From Spongilla lacustris (taxonomy: Eukaryota > Porifera > Demospongiae > Spongillida > Spongillidae): a DNA stretch of 64,000 bases. The stretch spans positions 7,424,021 through 7,488,020 of the forward strand of contig OX442423.1 of NCBI GenBank assembly GCA_949361645.1. The letters run 5' to 3'. Position 1 is the stretch's first letter, and each line of letters begins with the position of its first letter. The translations under genes and the position numbers were made by a program. A model generated the notes under the pieces. It was not told the origin of the DNA. It saw only the letters and a list, made by a program, of their open reading frames with translations, and ran no database searches. Of this stretch, positions 10,641-39,200 are shown in pieces.

Positions 10641-12022
10641 ATAGCCGCCTTTTTTTGGGCTAGAGATGCGTATTGCTGAAATATCGTGAATTTAACGGTA
10701 TACGTATCAGGAGGAGGGATCGCTGCCACGTTTTGTGGATCTATAGGAAGCAGGTGCTCCTTCATAATCAAGGACAGTCTTCTAACTGGGTCATGTACCG
10801 AATGGTACGTACGTTGCAAGAAGTCAACTTGGTATGGATGGACTCTGCTCCTTTCTCCCTCAGACGATCGGTTGAGAGCTGGTGGAAGCCAGTGACTGTG
10901 TGACATGCTGTCTGCACATCAGCATCTGAAGGTCCAGGTTCTTCTGCACACTTGTGAGTGCTGTACTCACCAGCCCGTATTTCCTTTCCACATGTTTGCT
11001 GGCAATGTACCACTAGCAAGGTCTGAATGAATGGTGGTGTGGGCTTCAGCGGTGAAGGAGCCAAAGGAGTGTCCATGATGCAGCATGGACACTTGATCTT
11101 ACTGCAGTTGGAAGCCATGAACCTGTGTATGATATGTCGATGCAGCCAGTGCCCCACATCAGTGGCGTATCCAGAGAGGGTGCTCCGGGTGCTTGAGCAC
11201 CCCCCTCGGCCAAAATTGTAACCATTAATTATTAACGATAACGTATTTGCTGTGCGCCAAACAAAGGCCCCCACTTTTCGTATCGGACTTGAAGCAAACT
11301 GCCCCCCCCCCCCACTTTTCGTATCGGACCTGAAGCGAACTGCACCCCCCCCCCCCCCCCCCCACTTTTCGTATCAGACTTGAAGCAAACTGCACCCCCC
11401 CCCCACTTTTCGTATCGGACCTGAAGCGAACTGCACCCCCCCTCCCCCACTTTTCGTATCGGGCCTCACTTTAAGCACCCCCCTCACTGAAATCCTGGAT
11501 ACACCACTGCTACATGGTAGCTCCAATGGTTCAGTGGTGCACAATTGTCAGGCACAAGGGACACTGAAGTTGGTCCAGTACGTCTGGATTGTTGGTACTG
11601 GCAAGTATATGGTCTTGTGCTGAGAAGCCTGTCTGCATGGCAGGGGCTATTCCGCGTAAATCTGAGCTGCACTATTGTGGGCTGGACAGCCTGCATGTGG
11701 TGGTTTAGGATGACATATCTGAGTACTATCACATACACATGTACACGCAGCATATAAAATTATAATATCACCATGCAGTCAACTTCTGTGTGGGCCTTCC
11801 ACTCAAAAGGAATACTGTTGGGCCCATGTTTGTGGTATCACACAAAGGATGGTGGGTGGGTGGGTGCATGTCCAGGGAGGTGTTGATAAGGAATTTGGAG
11901 TGCAAATCCTTTGCAAACTGTATGCAGTTATATGTTTTCCTCTTCTTTTTGGCTTTATCCTCCACTAAGAAGCTGCCACACACTCTGCATCGCTCTTCAA
12001 CTTTCTTTGCGTGTATCTCCAT
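10640..12022 (-). pseudogene. RAG1 N-terminal-region-like (N-RAG-TP-like) gene, disrupted
   Basis: The first exon (11768-12022) reads MEIHAKKVEERCRVCGSFLVEDK and later DMHPPTHHPLCDTTN, with C12/C15 and a downstream His/Cys group like the first zinc-binding module of RAG1 (CRICG ... IHP ... CHxC). The next segment (about 11510-11690) carries LDQLQCPLCLTIVH, the start of a RING. After a transposon insertion (11160-11509) it resumes with SNCSKIKCPCCIMDTPLAP and VVHCQQTCGKEIRAGEYSTHKC. Defects: TAG at 11672-11674, a frameshift within the RING, and the insertion. No RAG1 catalytic core is visible. RAG1-NTD-like proteins without a core are known from invertebrate transposons. Part of the RING pattern would also fit another zinc-finger protein. 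Confidence 0.5.
11160..11509. mobile_element. 350-bp non-autonomous DNA transposon (hAT-like ends)
   Basis: The left end CAGTGGCGTATCCAG and the right end, whose reverse complement is CAGTGGTGTATCCAG, form imperfect terminal inverted repeats. The CAGTGGCG start is typical of hAT-type elements. Inside are four to five degenerate repeats around ACTTTTCGTATCGGAC separated by C-runs. It interrupts the RING-coding part of the RAG1-like gene. Flanks CCACAT and CTACAT may be a worn target duplication; a clean 8-bp one is not seen. Confidence 0.6.
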
Positions 12023-12431
12023 TCTTAAATACTGAAATTATTCATAAAAACTCCTGCCTTATTCTGAAGTTAAAAAAAAAGGCGGCTATTTATGAGTGAT
12101 ATGAATATACTCTCCTATGTGTGCTGATCATTATATTACTCGCTTACAGATTTCTACCGGTTGGTTCGTCCACAAAGACCGCTCAAGTACACCCCGTCTT
12201 TTCCCGCCAAAGTTGCATTGATGTGAAAACGGGCTGCGCAGAACCACTCATAATAAATGTAGTGCTTGGGCAATTATGGCTTACGTATAGCTGTGGTAGA
12301 GTGTTTTCATGAGCATTTTCTCTTCTCGGAATGTCATAAGACGAGTATGATATAGGCTCGCAAAAACAGATATCGTATAATGAGATGCGGCTAGAATTTT
12401 TTTTGGTGGCTAATACTAAATTACGGTATCG

Positions 12432-12490
12432 CTTAATTATCCAACCTACTGTCCAGCCGCAAACATCTGTGCCATGGAATTTTCAATAGT
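12432..12490 (-). repeat. Right inverted repeat flanking RAG1-like locus
   Basis: Reverse-complement partner of 10258-10308. The pair brackets about 2.2 kb holding the RAG1-like pseudogene, as expected if the gene were carried by a transposon. Confidence 0.45.
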
Positions 12491-12779
12491 GCGCCGGCGC
12501 GGCGCGGCCATGGCGACATTGCATAATGGTAATTAATTAATTTCTGCAATAAACGTTTTTTTTTTTCAATTACAGTGATCACGTGTGGCATCAACTAATC
12601 CCGATCCTACAGATGCAGGTACGCCGATTCAACTTATATTACTTACGCCACTCCTTAGAAAATAAATAAATAAAATCCTGTTACAAAACCTTTATTAGAG
12701 CGTTCCGCGAGGGATCGAGGACGTCGGTGCCTTGGACGAGGTCGCGAACAATCATCGTGGAGGGCGAGCCGGTGTACCA
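12491..12779. other. Upstream region of gene A
   Basis: Sequence before the candidate start of gene A. It includes a CpG-rich GCGCCGGCGCGGCGCGG stretch at about 12490-12510, possibly a promoter-proximal element. No TATA box is convincing. Confidence 0.25.
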
Positions 12780-29389
<16,610 letters not shown>

Positions 29390-29512
29390 ATGCTGCAACT
29401 TTATCGCAACATCTGCCTTCAAACTTACAGTTGGTGGATCAAATGGCTACATGTTTTTTTTTTTAAATTGTTCAATGAAATCGTGTTTGTGTTAGTTTGG
29501 GCCAATGTCCCT

Positions 29513-29518
29513 ATTAAA
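29513..29518 (+). terminator. Polyadenylation signal of gene A
   Basis: ATTAAA 124 nt after the stop codon of gene A, the nearest canonical variant. Confidence 0.4.
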
Positions 29519-30293
29519 ATGCTATGGTCACCACCACTTGGTTTTGGTAGCCCATGCCATAGCTGTCACTAACGTTGTCATATTGTATTGACTGCAATCA
29601 CTAGTGCAACTGAGACTATCAAGATCAAGTAAAACCTAAGCAACGCCTCACCCATTCCCCACATGCCTCTTCGTGATCCCCTTTGAGGGCCTTGACCTCC
29701 ACCTAGACCCCAACCATGGTTGGCTTTGGGTACACTGTAGGACAAATATAAACACAGCATGCTAATATAATGTTCTCTTGACATTCAGTGTGCTAATGTT
29801 CCCTTGTTGAGATCATGCCAATGTTCCCTTGAGAGCATGCTAATGTTCCCTTGTTGAGAGCATGCCAATGCTCTCCTGAAGCATATACTACAGCAATGGT
29901 AGAGCAGCATATAGCTGTCATTTCATAGCACAAACATATATGATTCATTGGTTTCACAAATGATAGATGTACATGTATAAAACACACACAGTCAGTCACT
30001 TAAATACATGTACAACAGTGTTTAAAATACATATGAAGTCTTCAACTGCATCAATATAAGAACAGTCTCTCAATCAAACCTGCATTGGTAGGTAAGACTG
30101 GATTAATTTGGCACATGATATACAATTTGAATGTATACTAATACAAATTTGACCTAATGTCAGACTAACAAAGGTATCGCTCATCTGCATACATGAATAC
30201 TGTTAATAATGAAATTGATTTCCACTCAGTGAGATAATCACAATCCATATAAAAGTATATGGCAATACACATACATGTAGCTTCTGACTTAGA
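29519..30293. other. Convergent intergenic region A/B
   Basis: Contains three to four copies of a short ATGTTCCCTTGTTGAGA repeat (29786-29875) and AT-rich DNA. A minus-strand last exon for gene B may be hidden here; none is certain. Confidence 0.4.
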
Positions 30294-33200
30294 TTACACA
30301 CACCACCATACATTACCTCTGTACTCTCTAATGAAATACTTTCTCACTTCATCATATGTGATAATGAGTATTGAAAAACTGATAGGAACAAACCACCAAT
30401 CAAGCCTGATAAAAAGAAGTACATTTTGTATTAGGTACATGTAGTGGGTACATGTAGTGGGTACATGTAGTGGGTACATGTATTAGGTACATGTAGTGGG
30501 TACATGTAGTGGGTACATGTAGTGGGTACATGTATTAGGTACATGTAGTGGGTACATGTAGTGGGTACATGTAGTGGGTACACATTTCCAACTGTGTAAT
30601 GTGTAGTTGCATTACTATGTGTAATTTATAGCGTTATCCAAGTACTCCAGAACAACAGCTGACATGTAACACCCATGGCCAAATGATTGGACATATCAAA
30701 GCACTACAAAGCAGGTACTAATCAATAAGAAAGTTGCAAAAAAAATTGGTGATTTTAGATTGAAAGTACAGATTTACACTGTAAATTAGTTATAAATCCC
30801 GAGGGGGGGGGGCAAGAAAATCTGTACGGACCCCATCATCCAATATTGTAGAGTTTTAAATGGGGATTAAGAATCTGTTTTCAAAATTAAAATGGGACTT
30901 TAAAGAAAAAAGATATGATGGATTGAAAAAGGGGGCGTAGGGGGTGGTACCCCCTGCTAAAATTGAATTAAAGAATATTTAAAGCGAATTCATGTGTTTT
31001 TTTATCTTTCTTCTTTCACTTCGAATTCACGCGGGAGTGGCATGAATCTTTCTCTCAGCAAAAGGATTTCACTGATATCCCACACACAATCGCTAGACAC
31101 TCACAAACTCGGCAGCAAACGATTTTAACATTTAACCCCCTAGTTGCAGCTTTAATAATTAACCAATGACTGAACATCGTACTTGAATATGGATTGTGAT
31201 AGGTGTGGCAAGCGCTTAAAAAGCAAGGAATTCGTTAACGTGCAATGGAGTCTATGCATCCAGGTCAAAAATTAACAGAAGAGGAGGTTAGGAAGTATGC
31301 CATTCGGAAAGATGAGTATTTAGGAGTACTGGGCAAGGAGTATAGAGCTATGGAGCAGGAGAAGAGGCTAAAGATAGACCTCGCCAGGTTGAAAGATGAT
31401 GCTGCATCTGTGACCAACCCTTCTCTCTTTTGGAGCAGAGTTCTTGCAGGCTAATGTTGTGATAAGAATTTATGTATTCATTGTTATTTCAGTGCTAATT
31501 GTGGTTACGCGTGAGTGAGAAAGGGGCGTAGGGGGGGGGGTGGTACCCTCATTGATGGGTGTTTAAGAAATATTTTTTGCCCCCCCCCCCTCGATAAATC
31601 CCTTATCACTAAAATCTGACAAATATTATTTAAAATGGTGAAGCAGTTTGGAGTGGGGGAAAGCTAAAGATACCCTAGACCTCCAGGTTAGTGATAGACC
31701 TCCAGGTTAGTGATAGACCCCACTAAGTTATTAATAACAGAATCCAGGTCACACGTTTTCAACGATTATCTACAATCAACATCATTGTACATTCAACCTC
31801 ATTTAGGTACTAGGAAACAGCGCAAATAGCAGTGCTGCATATTGAAAATACATTTACAGATACCATTTTGAAAATACACGTCCTTATAATTATAATTAAG
31901 GACGTTACGTGAGCTCAAATAAGGGTGATGAAGTGGAGAATAAAGACTTCATAAGGAAACTAACATAAAGCAATACAGATGTAAATCATTTACATGTATT
32001 ACTGGAAAAAACTTTTAAATGGTGAAGCAGGTTAGAGGGAGTAATTTCGCAGTATCACATTAGATCATTGCATTTACATATTTATTAGTCTCCGAAGTGG
32101 AAAAAAAAAAATTCTGGTATGGTGAGTCATTTTAACATTGTGTGCATGCTTGCCGCAAACAAACAAAATCCACATACACACGATGTTATTGGTATTGACA
32201 GCTGATACCCACCTTATTTCACGAAAACTGAGGTAAGTGCCAATCCCAGGAATGTAAGCCAAAAAGACAGCCAGACATGTCCCCACCATAAGGGCAAGTA
32301 GTGTGTAGTAGTTTCTGCACAGGTTGATGATTAAAATCAGCCACATTGACATATTGTTTGGGACAACCCAAAAAGGCATGTGTTTGTGATCTACAAGCTA
32401 CATGTACATATAGGGCTGGTACATTTCAACGTACATGTACATGTAGGTGCATAATTACTATAATCCTGCATGGGCATCTCAAGGTGGTGACAGGTGCAAG
32501 GATCACCACCATAACATTTAATGTGCCCTTCATATTTCGATATTGATGCTGTCCCTCCACTTCAATTATGTCCACTCCTCTACTCCTCACACTTCACAGG
32601 AGAGCATTAATATGAGCACTCTAATAGATTCACTATTCCTGTTTTCAAAATGCCTTGAATCCTAAACTTAAACAAAGCATTAACACCTAGTGTCTCTAGT
32701 TTCAAATGAACTTTTCGTGCATTAAATTTAACTGCACCTGTAAGTTGCTGAAAATACCACGCACAATAGCTACAGAACACTTTGGCATCCCACACTATTA
32801 GATTAGTTTTGTGTTAACATCATTCAGCTTAAGCTTAACATGCACCAAGCACTGCAGCTATCCATTAGGTCATGATGACTTCAAACCTGTGCACTTAGAA
32901 ATTCCTCACTTTATTCCGTGTTCAAAGAATGAGTTCCTGCGTGTCTTGCATATAATGAGGTTTGCCCACTGGGTGACCACTATGCTGACGAAGAAGGCAG
33001 TGTAGCAGGTGACCTGGAGATCTTTACGTTGGACATAAGCCTGTGTTGACAAAGGAGAGAAGGGTGACCAAAGCACACACATCAGCCCACGCTCTTACCC
33101 AGTCCTGACCAAAACTGTCCTGTACAGCGATAGAAGGATTATTCCAAGCTGTGCTCAGACCAATCAGAGTGTAGGGCATAAAGCCACTCTCTCCCATCAC

Positions 33201-36200
33201 CACAAAGTAGGTAAGAAGCCCTGCAGCAGACTGAAGGGAATCAGTTACAACCATATAGTATCGTACATACACATATGTAACGAAATGTGTTGCAAAAGAG
33301 TTATTAACTTTCAGCCACAACACCAGTGCCTGCAGGAAAGGTTACTTACCTCCATCATTCCAATCTGTGCATACGACTGGAACATGAGCTTGTGGCTAGC
33401 CAGCCTGTCCCTCTCAGGGTCCCTAGGAGGCCTTTTCATGATGTTGCTTTCAGCTAATTCATACGCTAAAGAAATGGCTGGAACCTAAACAGGGAAAGAG
33501 AAGGGAATAAAAGGTTTTACACTCAGCACTGACTCACACATGTATTGCACAATAGCTTACAATGTCTGTTCCGATGCAGATGAGGACTATGGCTATGGGA
33601 CCAATTGGAAGAGGAATACCAGTTATGATGAAGAAGAGGAATGGAGTCAGCTCTGGTATGTTGGCTGTCAGTGCATAGCTAATGGTCTTCTTCAGGTTGT
33701 CAAAGAGTAGGCGACCTTATATGGGCATAGAACATGATGTACTGCCTTATAAGGACATACTCTCACCTTCTTCCACTGCAGTCACAATGGAGGCAAAGTT
33801 GTCATCAAGGAGGATCATGTCAGCCACCTGTTTGACCACCTCTGTCCCTGTGATGCCCATGGCTATGCCTAGGTAGATATACATCACACTTAGCTATAGA
33901 AATCCCATGTACATGTACATAGAAATCTAAACCCATTTTTACACGCAGATACTGATACGTTGGTTCCAAACTGCACCATAAAATGCTATTATGTTCTTAA
34001 AATTTAATTTGTACAAAGTATATACATCCTGTTACCTATATGTGCTTTCCTAAGAGCAGGGGCATCGTTCACACCATCTCCAGTCACAGCCACAACCAAC
34101 CCCGCCCTCTGACATCCCTCAACAATACGGAGTTTTTGTGTGGGCGATGTCCGAGCAAAGATGATCTCCCGGTAGTTAAGCAGAATGCCTTCAATGTCAG
34201 AGTCAGTCATCTCCTGTGGAGCACATGAGGTAGAAGCAACAACTGAATGTAAGGTATGTGGGAGGTGTGGCATGTGTAGGCTTCTATGGCAACAGAATAA
34301 GGTGGGACAATGTTAAGTTCAAGGTGCCAATTAGGTGCCAATTAGGTACCAAGGCACTGTGGGCTTGGAAAACAACAGTTTATCATATTCTTTATTAGAC
34401 TTCTTAGTAAGTTGGTTTGTTAGTTAATAAACCTTTGCAAATGTAGAATTTATAAAATTATCCCACTGTTTATAATGCCTAAACTATATAAATTGCTGAG
34501 TAATTCTAAAAGGGTTTGTAGCATGTGGTAGGCAAGAGTATAGTTACAAGTCTTATGATAGCGTTATATCTTACCGCCAAGTCAGATCCATGAATAGCTA
34601 TGGCTTGTGGTTCCCTGTGTGGATGACGATAATAAAGGTTAATGGAATATGCCTCCAGCACCTGCAAGGGAACTAACTCTCGACTGGACACCATTGGTGA
34701 TGTGAGGATCTCATCAGCAGTATGGACACCTGGAGTGACACAACATATACACCAGTCACACCTCTTACCTCACACCAGTCACACCTCATACCAGTCACAT
34801 CTCACACCAGTCACATCTCATACCAGTCACACCAGTCACACCTCACACCAGTCACACAGACACACTGCACACCAGTCACACAGACACACTGCACAGAGGG
34901 GACACACCACCACCTAACCTGGACTAATGATGCCCACAGCTCTTGCAATGGCCTTTGCGGTGAGGGGGTGGTCCCCCGTTACCATGATCACCTAATGTGT
35001 GTGCAGAAAAAAAAATTGTACATGTACATGTGACATGTAGCTACTATAAAATGAGCTGCTATACACACTTGAGTACGGACACCTTTTTGGTTATAAAGAA
35101 AAATATATTCACCTTTATTCCCGCTGTTCTGCACTTGTAAATAGCCTCAGGGACATTGACTCGAGGAGGATCGATGAGGGAGACTAGACCAGCAAAACAA
35201 AGATCTCGAACAAAATCATCAGCCTAAAAAAAAAAAATTCACAGGTGAATCTCAAATCAGTTAATAACAGAAACCTTACTTGGTCGGGGTCAAACATATA
35301 CCCACGAGGGTAGCGGTTCATGTCCAAATGCTTGTAGGCAAACCTGTGCAAGCATATTACCACAAATCACAGACAGCTGTATTATGCAGATGCAGCCCCT
35401 CCGTCATCTTACCCAAGTACTCTCTCTCCTCGACCTGCAAGGTCATCGTGAGTTTCGGTGAAAAGGTCACTGAAGGATCCATCAATAGTTACCTCCTAGA
35501 GGCCAAAGTGGTCAAGCGATAGTGCTACTGCAAAGCAGAGAGTGAGACGACTAACCTCTCCTCGGTAATCTAGGAAGCTTGAGCACATGTTGACAATCTT
35601 CTCCGGTGCCCCTGTATGTATGCAGTGTGTACGAATACTAGCTGACGATCTGCAGGGATAAGGCATAATAACTAACCTTTAATAACGAGGACGTAACCAT
35701 CTTTGTCCCATTCATGTATGGAGAGCTAAAATGTATACGTACAACATATCATAATAAAAGCAACTTCTACATATTAGTTAAAATTTCAAGAAGCTTTAAA
35801 TGCTTAGATCAGGAATTATGTTAGCAACTCCCATGTACAGGATTTTGACCCCCAATTTATAAATGTCATTTTAAAAACGCGACCTGCTTCTAACGAGACT
35901 CCTGAGGACTGGTTCATTTAGCTTGTCGCCATATTATAAAATAGCAGTCAACCTTGTACACAGTCCTGATTTTCACCTTCTCCTACTCCTCCCCATCCCC
36001 TTTCCTCTTTCTCAATATCAGAAGGGGTGCCACAAGATTACGTCAAACTATATACTTTCCTAAATGTTTTTCACAAAGCAAATCATTCCATTAAGCAAAT
36101 ACAATGTAGCAGTTCGCCAAATCTCTCGGTGCCTGTAACATATCTTCGTCAAATTCGTTTCGACTTGAATGCACTCTATATCCTTATAAGTTATCGTGTA

Positions 36201-39200
36201 CTGAGCAGATCGAACTGTTGGCTCTGTTAATAACTAAGAAAGAACTGAAGCTAGCCATATGAGATGCAAATTTTCATGCCTGTGTCCTCTTTGTCACCTA
36301 CTTACCTGTATGCTTGTTAGGCAAAAGAAATACATAACAGTATGCAATGATTAATCATTACCATTACGTGATTAATCATTACCATCACGTGATTAATCAT
36401 TACCATCACGTGATTAATCATTACCATCACGTGATTGCTATGTGTTTTCTTTTTTATTTAAAAACCTTTCCTTGATTGTACACACCTACACCATGTATGT
36501 CCACACTACACACACACTACACACACACACTACGTGCATATCACACGTACACAATATTACACAGACTGACTTGATATTTATTTGAAGAGGTAAAAGCAGT
36601 CTCAAAAACTTTAGTGTGTAAGTTTCGGAAATCATTCACAGACCCAACTTCCAGCTCATAGAACTTGAGGAGGGCAGACTCTGAAGAGTCTCCATTGCAC
36701 AGCCTGCAGTGGGAGTGAAATATAAAGGTGTGTGCATGTGTATGTGTGTGTGCATGTGTGTGTGCATGTGTGTGTGCATGTGCGTGTGCATGTGTGACAT
36801 TGTGTGTGTGTGTGTGCGCATGTGTGTGTGCTCATGTGTGTGTGTGTACCAACCTGTCCATAACCTTGATATGGTCCTGGCCATCTCTGAACGTTGCATT
36901 GCTACACAGGCCGATGATCATTGACAAGGCCTCCCATCCCTTGGTTGGGGGCTGCCAAGGGGACAGAGCCATCACACACATCCTGCACAATGCTGGTGTG
37001 CACTTTTGTTCTAACATGCAGGCACAGTTGGTATCCTACATGTACATGGCATGCAGGGAAACTACCCTACAGGGAGAGTGGGGAGGGGCCAAAGAGGGAG
37101 TGGCATTTCCGATGATGATGAATTTATTTCAATATCAATATTCTGGAGTGCTGCTACTAGAATGTCGAAAATGGTTGGACTTTCTATTTATAAAAATATA
37201 TGATATTAAACAATTAAAAGTACAGTGTACAAGAGTGGTTTTAAAAACAACACCACCAGCTACATGTATAACGTATGAATTTTTTTAAAAAACCCTTTGA
37301 GGTACATAGGCCACTAACCTTCATATCTTATTACCCTTTACAAATGCAGGAGCATTTTATTAACCTTTAATCTCCCGTCGTCCTACGCGTAGGATTAGCG
37401 TCCTACGCGTAGGACGCAAGTTAAAATTAATTTTTAGCAAACTCATATGATCAAAAAATAAACCAAAATCTCATTGCACTGTAGAAATGGTTATTAATTC
37501 TGGAAATATTTTTACTTTCTTGCACTTCTTCAAAGATTGTCAAATACAATCAATACTGCATTGCTAAAAGATGTATTTGTGGTAAATTGCAAAGCAACTT
37601 AAAGTACCAAAAAGTAATGCTGGGAAGATCAAAGCAACATTTTAAAAGAAGGGGGTAGTAGGTCAGGTCTTTTGCACTAAGCATATAAAAAAGGACATTG
37701 TAGATTCGGAAATTGCTAGCTCCACAAGCTTATGAACAATAGGTATTTGTCAGACGCATGTTGCGGGAATAGCCAAGTGAATGGACAAAATCTTTAAAAC
37801 GTACAGTGTGTTTTCGGTAAAAATGACAAAATCAATTAGAGTAAAAACACTGCCGTAGAATGTATAAAGTAGCCCACACATCATGCTTCAAAAAACATTT
37901 TAAGTGATACTTGTCGTACTTTTTTCTGTGACAATTAAATTCTCTACATAATGCATTTTTAAGAACCGTATCTGTTTATTTGCATCGTGTAACCAAGGGT
38001 GTGATTTAAAAAATAGACTGACAATTGGTAAATTTAGCTTGATAGACACATCAAACAACAGTAGAGAAATGGATGCCAAAAAAACTGCATTTCTATTTAT
38101 AATAGCACATGTACCAGTATAAGATAACCTTATAACTTTGTTTGTCACACCTAACACAATGCCTCCACTTACAGTCCTCTGGGGTCCTGTAGGGGTCTGA
38201 TGGACAGCGGCATCGTGCACAACACCGTCATACCAAAGATGGGCTGTGGTGAGAGTGGTGATGTAGATAGGTGGAGCACATAACAGTTAGACACTGAAAC
38301 AGAGGGATCTATGCAATGTAGGATCTACGCTCTATGGCTCTAGGCAGTAGTGTCCCGAGCATAGCAGGGGGGTGGGGCGCTACTAAGGGCATGGAGGATT
38401 CTAAATCACATGAAACACGTTTTCAGTGTCCAACTGATTTTGACTAACTACAGCACTGCGTATGCAGCGTCTAATAAACGGTGGGATACTCCAGTGTAGA
38501 GTATCCCACCTCTGGTAACTACATGTCAATGTCAGCATGTAAAATAAGAGATCTACAATCGACCAATCGTCTCTAGTCTAAGGTACTCTACTGCACACAC
38601 AGCTGCTCACCAACAGCCATCTTGTTCTCTGTGAGTGTCCCTGTCTTGTCAGTACATATGACAGAGGTGCTTCCCAATGTCTCCACTGCCTCCAGTTTAT
38701 AGAACAGGCAGTTCTTGGCCTTCAAGCGTTGTGCACACAGTGTGAGGCACACCTGTACACATGGTACATTCACACACAATGGTTAACACATCAAGGACAT
38801 CCACCATAATCCTCAGAGAGAGGTAGACCTTTACATCAATACACTGCAGGGTTTTGATATTCCAAGCACGTACTTTGTACAGTACATACATGTACAGGTA
38901 ATGTGTGCAGGTAATGTGTGCAGGTATTACATACTCACAGTAAGAGTAGGCAGAAGCCCTTCTGGTACATTGGCTGTTATTATTCCAATGAGGAAAGTGA
39001 GGGCACTAAAAAAACTGTAACCACGTATCAAAGCCAGTACGAAAAATATTAGCCCAATAGTTAGTGCAAACGTTGTTATGAAAGTAACAAAGTGATTGAT
39101 CTCAGTAGATAGGGGTGTTCCTATGAAAAGAAAAATGGCAAAAGTATAGATTCCTCCTCCCTCCGACATGCACACTCACTTTCAGTATCTATATTGCCTG

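Noticed and set aside
30001..30060. Minus-strand VEDFICIL frame considered as the last exon of gene B
   Set aside because: It has an AG acceptor but no convincing similarity to the gene A C-terminus (FLERMFSY); read-through to 30294 is equally possible.
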